Assembly: GCA_016196295.1 (NCBI GenBank) | Contig: JACPYA010000022.1 | Span: 1 to 33,864, forward strand | Origin: Candidatus Peregrinibacteria bacterium | GTDB lineage: Bacteria; Patescibacteriota; Gracilibacteria; Peribacterales; Peribacteraceae | Length of the DNA stretch: 33,864 bases | Direction of reading: 5' to 3' | In this document: piece by piece, positions 31,179-33,864 of the stretch | How the letters are laid out: each line of letters starts with the position of its first letter | How positions within the stretch are numbered: the stretch's first letter is position 1 | Translations under genes and position numbers: made by a program | The notes under the pieces: model-generated | Database searches by the model: none | What the model was told of the DNA's origin: nothing | Seen by the model: only the letters and a program-made list of their open reading frames with translations

Positions 31179-31475
31179 TCAATTTCTCTCAGTGATTGTC
31201 CTCCAAGCGATGGACGTCATCCTTTCCCGAGCCGAAATCATTATCGTAACGCATTTCCGGATGGCTTCCAGTGTCTTGTATGGATCCTGAGCTTGGGCAG
31301 CAGCTCTCAATTCAGTTTCCCAATGGATCATGTCCGCTCCCAGCTGGTGATCCTCAGACACGGCAGCCTTCAAAAACTTGAGTGCGGTCTCTTGATTGAG
31401 ATGGGCCGATAACTCATGATATTTGACTGTCAGCCTCTGTAGTTCTTCGAGTTGGTCGTCTGGGAGGAGTTCCAT
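31179..31475 (-). CDS. Small hypothetical protein
   Basis: Helical protein of 98 residues (PDDQLEELQRLTVKYHELSAHL, then ALKFLKAAVSEDHQL), without signal peptide or recognised motif. It ends 15 bases from the stop of the convergent recombinase gene and is the last of three minus-strand genes led by the Xre regulator. No -10 box is seen, so it is probably read as part of that operon. An association with the mobile element is likely, but the function is unknown. Confidence 0.55.
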   Translation of the reverse strand: MELLPDDQLEELQRLTVKYHELSAHLNQETALKFLKAAVSEDHQLGADMIHWETELRAAAQAQDPYKTLEAIRKCVTIMISARERMTSIAWRTITERN

Positions 31476-31491
31476 AGTAAAGAGGGATTTT

Positions 31492-31707
31492 TCAAGAAAT
31501 CAGTTTCCTAATATCATCTCGAATTAAGTGCAACTCACTGAAAATTTCTTCTTCACTCATTGCTGGTCCGATATCCATTGCCATCAACCGTCCAGCGATC
31601 TGCCATAGTCGACTACTTTTCTGAAGGTCGTCTCCATATTTGTCTTGTGCCTCCTTCATCAGAAGCATAATGCCGTTCATCTCTGATCTGTTCATGGTGG
31701 TGCTCAT
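31492..31707 (-). CDS. Small hypothetical protein downstream of the Xre gene
   Basis: Helical protein of 71 residues (NGIMLLMKEAQDKYGDDLQKSSRLWQIAGRLM, EEEIFSELHLIRDDIRKL). No family is recognised. The ATG lies 15 bases after the Xre stop codon and the gene ends 16 bases before the next one, so the three form a likely operon. Its size and position after a regulator could fit a toxin-antitoxin-like or accessory gene, but there is no direct support. Confidence 0.5.
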   Translation of the reverse strand: MSTTMNRSEMNGIMLLMKEAQDKYGDDLQKSSRLWQIAGRLMAMDIGPAMSEEEIFSELHLIRDDIRKLIS

Positions 31708-31722
31708 AGCATTGGAGGTTGC

Positions 31723-32166
31723 TTATTCAAGAAGGAGATCGGCGATCTTTTCACTGTGCGCTTTAATAACCTGTGCCAACACTTTAGCAAGTTTTGCATC
31801 AATCGCTTCCATGATTTTCGTATCCTTTCCCGCAGCGGCGCTGATGACGCGCAGGAGTTTAAGAACATTCGGAGGTAGTTCTGCGCTGTCGCACTGCAAC
31901 AGTGTTTTCGCGGCAGCCCTCGTCTTAAGTATCCGGGCACTTGTAGGACTCCCGACCGCCTCTGCTTCTAGGATTGCCACACTGCTTTCGCTCGGGACAC
32001 TCACCCCTCTTTCGTAATTGCTGAATGTCCGCTGACTGACTTCGAGCAAAGCAGCAGCCTCTGTTTGTGAATATCCAAGGGTAGCTCTTGCAGCTCGTAA
32101 TCTTCTGCAATACTCATTTTCAGAGCCTTCAATGTTTTGCTCGGGTCGATTCACATATGAAATCAT
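31723..32166 (-). CDS. Xre-family HTH transcriptional regulator
   Basis: Protein of 147 residues. The helix-turn-helix lies at about 21-56 (RLRAARATLGYSQTEAAALLEVSQRTFSNYERG), a clear cro/C1-type DNA-binding domain with the terminal NYERG. A helical C-terminal part (SARILKTRAAAKTLLQ, LAKVLAQVIKAHSEKIADLLLE) probably dimerises. It likely represses its own operon within the island. The start is either ATG 32166 or, by the leaderless rule, GTG 32154 (residue 5), because TATGAT ends seven bases before that codon. Downstream are two small genes. Confidence 0.85.
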   Translation of the reverse strand: MISYVNRPEQNIEGSENEYCRRLRAARATLGYSQTEAAALLEVSQRTFSNYERGVSVPSESSVAILEAEAVGSPTSARILKTRAAAKTLLQCDSAELPPNVLKLLRVISAAAGKDTKIMEAIDAKLAKVLAQVIKAHSEKIADLLLE

Positions 32167-32245
32167 AATCTATTTCATAAATATGTCAATAGCACAGGTG
32201 GCGGCGCTAATTCCTCCCAATCGTGAACTCAAGCCAGTGTTCATC

Positions 32246-32635
32246 TCAACTCTCAAAATTCTTGGGGATCGAGGGATCGAAACAGACAAATTCAACCTCA
32301 TTTCCTTCGGGATCATTGATATACAGGCTACGCCACTGTACCCAGTTATGCTGAGACACTCGGACGGAGAGGCCCAGATTCTCCAATCGCTGCTTTTCTG
32401 ATTCGTAATCGCGAAGATCAATCGAAAACGCGATGTGATCTAATGCACCCTTTTCTTCAACATCTACCTCTCGTCTCTTAAAGAGTGCCAAAATACTTGT
32501 GTGCCCCTTTAACCCATCTGCAATTTTGAAAAACGCCATATGCGGCTCTCTCCGCATGAGAGTGAGTTGTACCGCTGTTTGATAAAACTCCGTCATGGCT
32601 TCCAGATCCTTCACGCTCAGAGCAACTTCACCCAA
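32246..32635 (-). CDS. VOC-family (glyoxalase/bleomycin-resistance fold) protein, 5' end frameshifted
   Basis: Protein of 129 residues if started at TTG 32635. Typical VOC features: GEVALSVKDLEAMTEFYQ at the start, FFKIADG, a central GALDHIAFSID, and a C-terminal YINDPEGNEVEFVCFDPS. VOC enzymes bind a metal and act on small molecules; the substrate is unknown. Upstream, ATG 32681 is out of frame by one base because of an exact duplication of TTCTGGC (plus strand, 32663-32676). Removing one copy gives an uninterrupted start MKPESLPAPAEKHLGEV. The gene is 3' to the 341-residue gene, with ATG 32681 16 bases after its stop. Confidence 0.75.
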   Translation of the reverse strand: MGEVALSVKDLEAMTEFYQTAVQLTLMRREPHMAFFKIADGLKGHTSILALFKRREVDVEEKGALDHIAFSIDLRDYESEKQRLENLGLSVRVSQHNWVQWRSLYINDPEGNEVEFVCFDPSIPKNFES

Positions 32636-32662
32636 GTGTTTTTCGGCGGGAGCAGGTAATGA

Positions 32663-32676
32663 TTCTGGCTTCTGGC
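32663..32676. repeat. 7-bp tandem duplication causing a frameshift
   Basis: TTCTGGC occurs twice in direct succession, with a partial third (TTC). Deleting one copy puts the ATG at 32681 in frame with the VOC protein. Copy-number change could switch the reading frame. Confidence 0.7.
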
Positions 32677-32697
32677 TTCATAGATAAAGAGAGGAAA

Positions 32698-33723
32698 TTA
32701 CTCAATGCGACGCAGCCGCTCCTGCCAGGGTAGAGGTAGGGCATTTACAATTCTATCAATGTCCACAGTACCTTGCTCGTCCCTGCAATGGTTCTTGAAC
32801 CAAGCATACAGGTTGGAGTTGTTTCTTTCGATGAACGTGATTGTCCAAGAGTCTGGATTGACGTCCTCGAGCAGGTCGCCCAGTTCATCGATAGCATCAT
32901 CGAAATCTCGGTAAATAATCTCATGCCCTTTGCGACTGATGACCATGGTCGCTTGGTAAAGCGGTCCCATTTCTTCCGCAATCTTCGTCCAGTTCGGGCG
33001 ATTATCTTTGCGATGATCGATATCTGGGCGTCGCCCCTTCCGCCGAAATTCGGGGAGGCTTATAAGAAACATATACAGCCGCTTGTCTTGCCCTTCTAAA
33101 TCTGCAGCAGGGTGCCAATGGTCTTTCTCGGCAACAGCAGAATCGGCCAGCTCACGAGCACGGGACAGAGCTGTTCTCTTGGTAAAATTCTCACGATGCG
33201 CTTGGAAAATGAACTGGCACGGATAGACCTGGTTCACACGTTCCGTGATGATCGCCCAATCGATAGTTCCGTCCTGAGCTCTCACATTGGAGAACCAGTT
33301 CTTGAATGACTCTCTGCCCAATCTACGGAACGTGTTCACGTTCCATTGCTGTAGCCCATGAGAGCGAAGCATGTCTACCAATTCCGCAATTTTTTCAGGA
33401 TGCAGTTCCAACGCAATCCTTCCCCTGAGCACATGGCAGATGCCATCGATGAATTCTGCACTCTCTGGGTGCTCTTGTTTGTCACAGCCTTTATCGAAGT
33501 GAGCACTGAGCAGATGTGCCCATGAATTGATGCTCGCGATCTGCCGGACTCCATTCAGGGTTGCAGCCATCCGAGCAACAATGCGTACGACGACTTCTAG
33601 CTTCTGTTCTGTCTCTGGAACCACCCGATTCACCGCTTCTCTCAGAAGTGATAGTACCTGCTCCGTGGGTAGAGGAGTCTCGCTTCTTGCCTTAAAACCG
33701 CCAGCAGGGAGCACGTCAACCAT
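32698..33723 (-). CDS. Hypothetical protein with an internal repeat, behind a perfect -10 box
   Basis: Protein of 341 residues, soluble and charged, family not recognised. Two related segments are visible: residues 127-168 (WNVNTFRRLGRESFKNWFSNVRAQDGTIDWAII) and 293-333 (WTITFIERNNSNLYAWFKNHCRDEQGTVDIDRIV). Each has W-F-N and D-x-G-T-x-D positions. Between them, LYMFLISLPEFRRKGRRP and DNRPNWTKIAEEMG could be a small helical DNA-binding module (Myb-like spacing, inference only). The start ATG 33723 lies six bases after a perfect TATAAT. The VOC gene follows. It may be part of the island. Confidence 0.7.
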   Translation of the reverse strand: MVDVLPAGGFKARSETPLPTEQVLSLLREAVNRVVPETEQKLEVVVRIVARMAATLNGVRQIASINSWAHLLSAHFDKGCDKQEHPESAEFIDGICHVLRGRIALELHPEKIAELVDMLRSHGLQQWNVNTFRRLGRESFKNWFSNVRAQDGTIDWAIITERVNQVYPCQFIFQAHRENFTKRTALSRARELADSAVAEKDHWHPAADLEGQDKRLYMFLISLPEFRRKGRRPDIDHRKDNRPNWTKIAEEMGPLYQATMVISRKGHEIIYRDFDDAIDELGDLLEDVNPDSWTITFIERNNSNLYAWFKNHCRDEQGTVDIDRIVNALPLPWQERLRRIE

Positions 33724-33729
33724 ATTGAC

Positions 33730-33735
33730 ATTATA
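33730..33735 (-). promoter_or_regulatory. Consensus -10 box (TATAAT) for the leaderless 341-residue gene
   Basis: On the minus strand TATAAT is followed by six bases and then ATG 33723, the clearest leaderless arrangement in the accessory region. Confidence 0.75.
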
Positions 33736-33764
33736 ACATGATTTATGGTATTTTCCAGCCTCTG

Positions 33765-33780
33765 TATGGGTCCACCCATA
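33765..33780. promoter_or_regulatory. Palindrome TATGGGT-CC-ACCCATA upstream of the 341-residue gene
   Basis: Seven-base arms with a two-base centre lie 30-45 bases upstream of the -10 box of the gene at 32698-33723. It could be an operator. The remaining bases to the window end (33781-33864) show no supported gene. Confidence 0.4.
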
Positions 33781-33864
33781 ATTGCACTCTTCCTGGGTCG
33801 AGGACCACTGTAGCAGAAATTGGAGGGGCGATTGCAGGTTCAGTGCGAAATGCGGTCGTTCGGT

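Noticed and set aside
33767-33813. Tiny plus-strand frame (15 codons) starting in the palindrome near the window end
   Set aside because: Too short to support, and it begins inside a likely operator.

Overview
The window looks like chromosomal DNA of a small-genome Candidate Phyla Radiation bacterium, most likely the Peregrinibacteria/Peribacteria group. This placement is an inference. It rests on the gene style (TrbC/VirB2-like two-helix pilin, orphan FtsX-like permease, a CPR-type large serine recombinase), on the near absence of Shine-Dalgarno sequences, on many start codons lying 6-7 bases after a TATAAT-like box (leaderless mRNAs), and on dense nested palindromic repeats between genes. 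TGA ends many genes here, so the UGA-glycine code of Gracilibacteria/SR1 does not apply.

Positions 1-19,100 are mostly housekeeping genes in short, often convergent units. They encode a class A penicillin-binding protein, a pilin-like membrane protein, a TPR protein, an FtsX-like permease, RecO, a VanW-family protein, an RNase H with an apparent N-terminal ribbon-helix-helix segment, an unidentified protein, a DUF1858-IscA fusion, a CtpA protease, nucleoside diphosphate kinase, a secreted basic protein, an M16 protease, ribosomal protein L34, a PduO-type adenosyltransferase and PheT. The gaps carry many palindromic elements. Two such palindromes lie in frame inside coding sequence (the IscA-like gene and pheT).

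Positions 19,100-26,190 are a cell-surface glycan locus: a GT-C membrane glycosyltransferase, an NAD-dependent sugar epimerase, a PLP-fold sugar dehydratase with His at the usual Lys position, RfbB, RfbC and a GT2 glycosyltransferase. Together they suggest synthesis and transfer of deoxysugars such as a rhamnose-type residue; rfbA and rfbD are not in the window. The membrane glycosyltransferase and the epimerase sit between two inverted copies of a modular repeat whose 82-bp cores match at 80 positions. An AT-rich membrane-protein gene interrupts the sugar genes.

Positions 26,190-33,864 look like an accessory island: a 440-bp gene-free stretch with a nested hairpin, a NYN-domain protein, an unknown Cys-rich protein, a SWIM zinc-finger protein, a large serine recombinase whose 5' end is disrupted, two small unknown genes, an Xre regulator, a VOC protein with a 7-bp duplication at its 5' end, and an unknown 341-residue protein behind a perfect TATAAT box. 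No CRISPR array, tRNA or rRNA gene was recognised. The most noteworthy items are the modular inverted repeat pair, the in-frame palindromes, the systematic leaderless promoters and the broken recombinase start.
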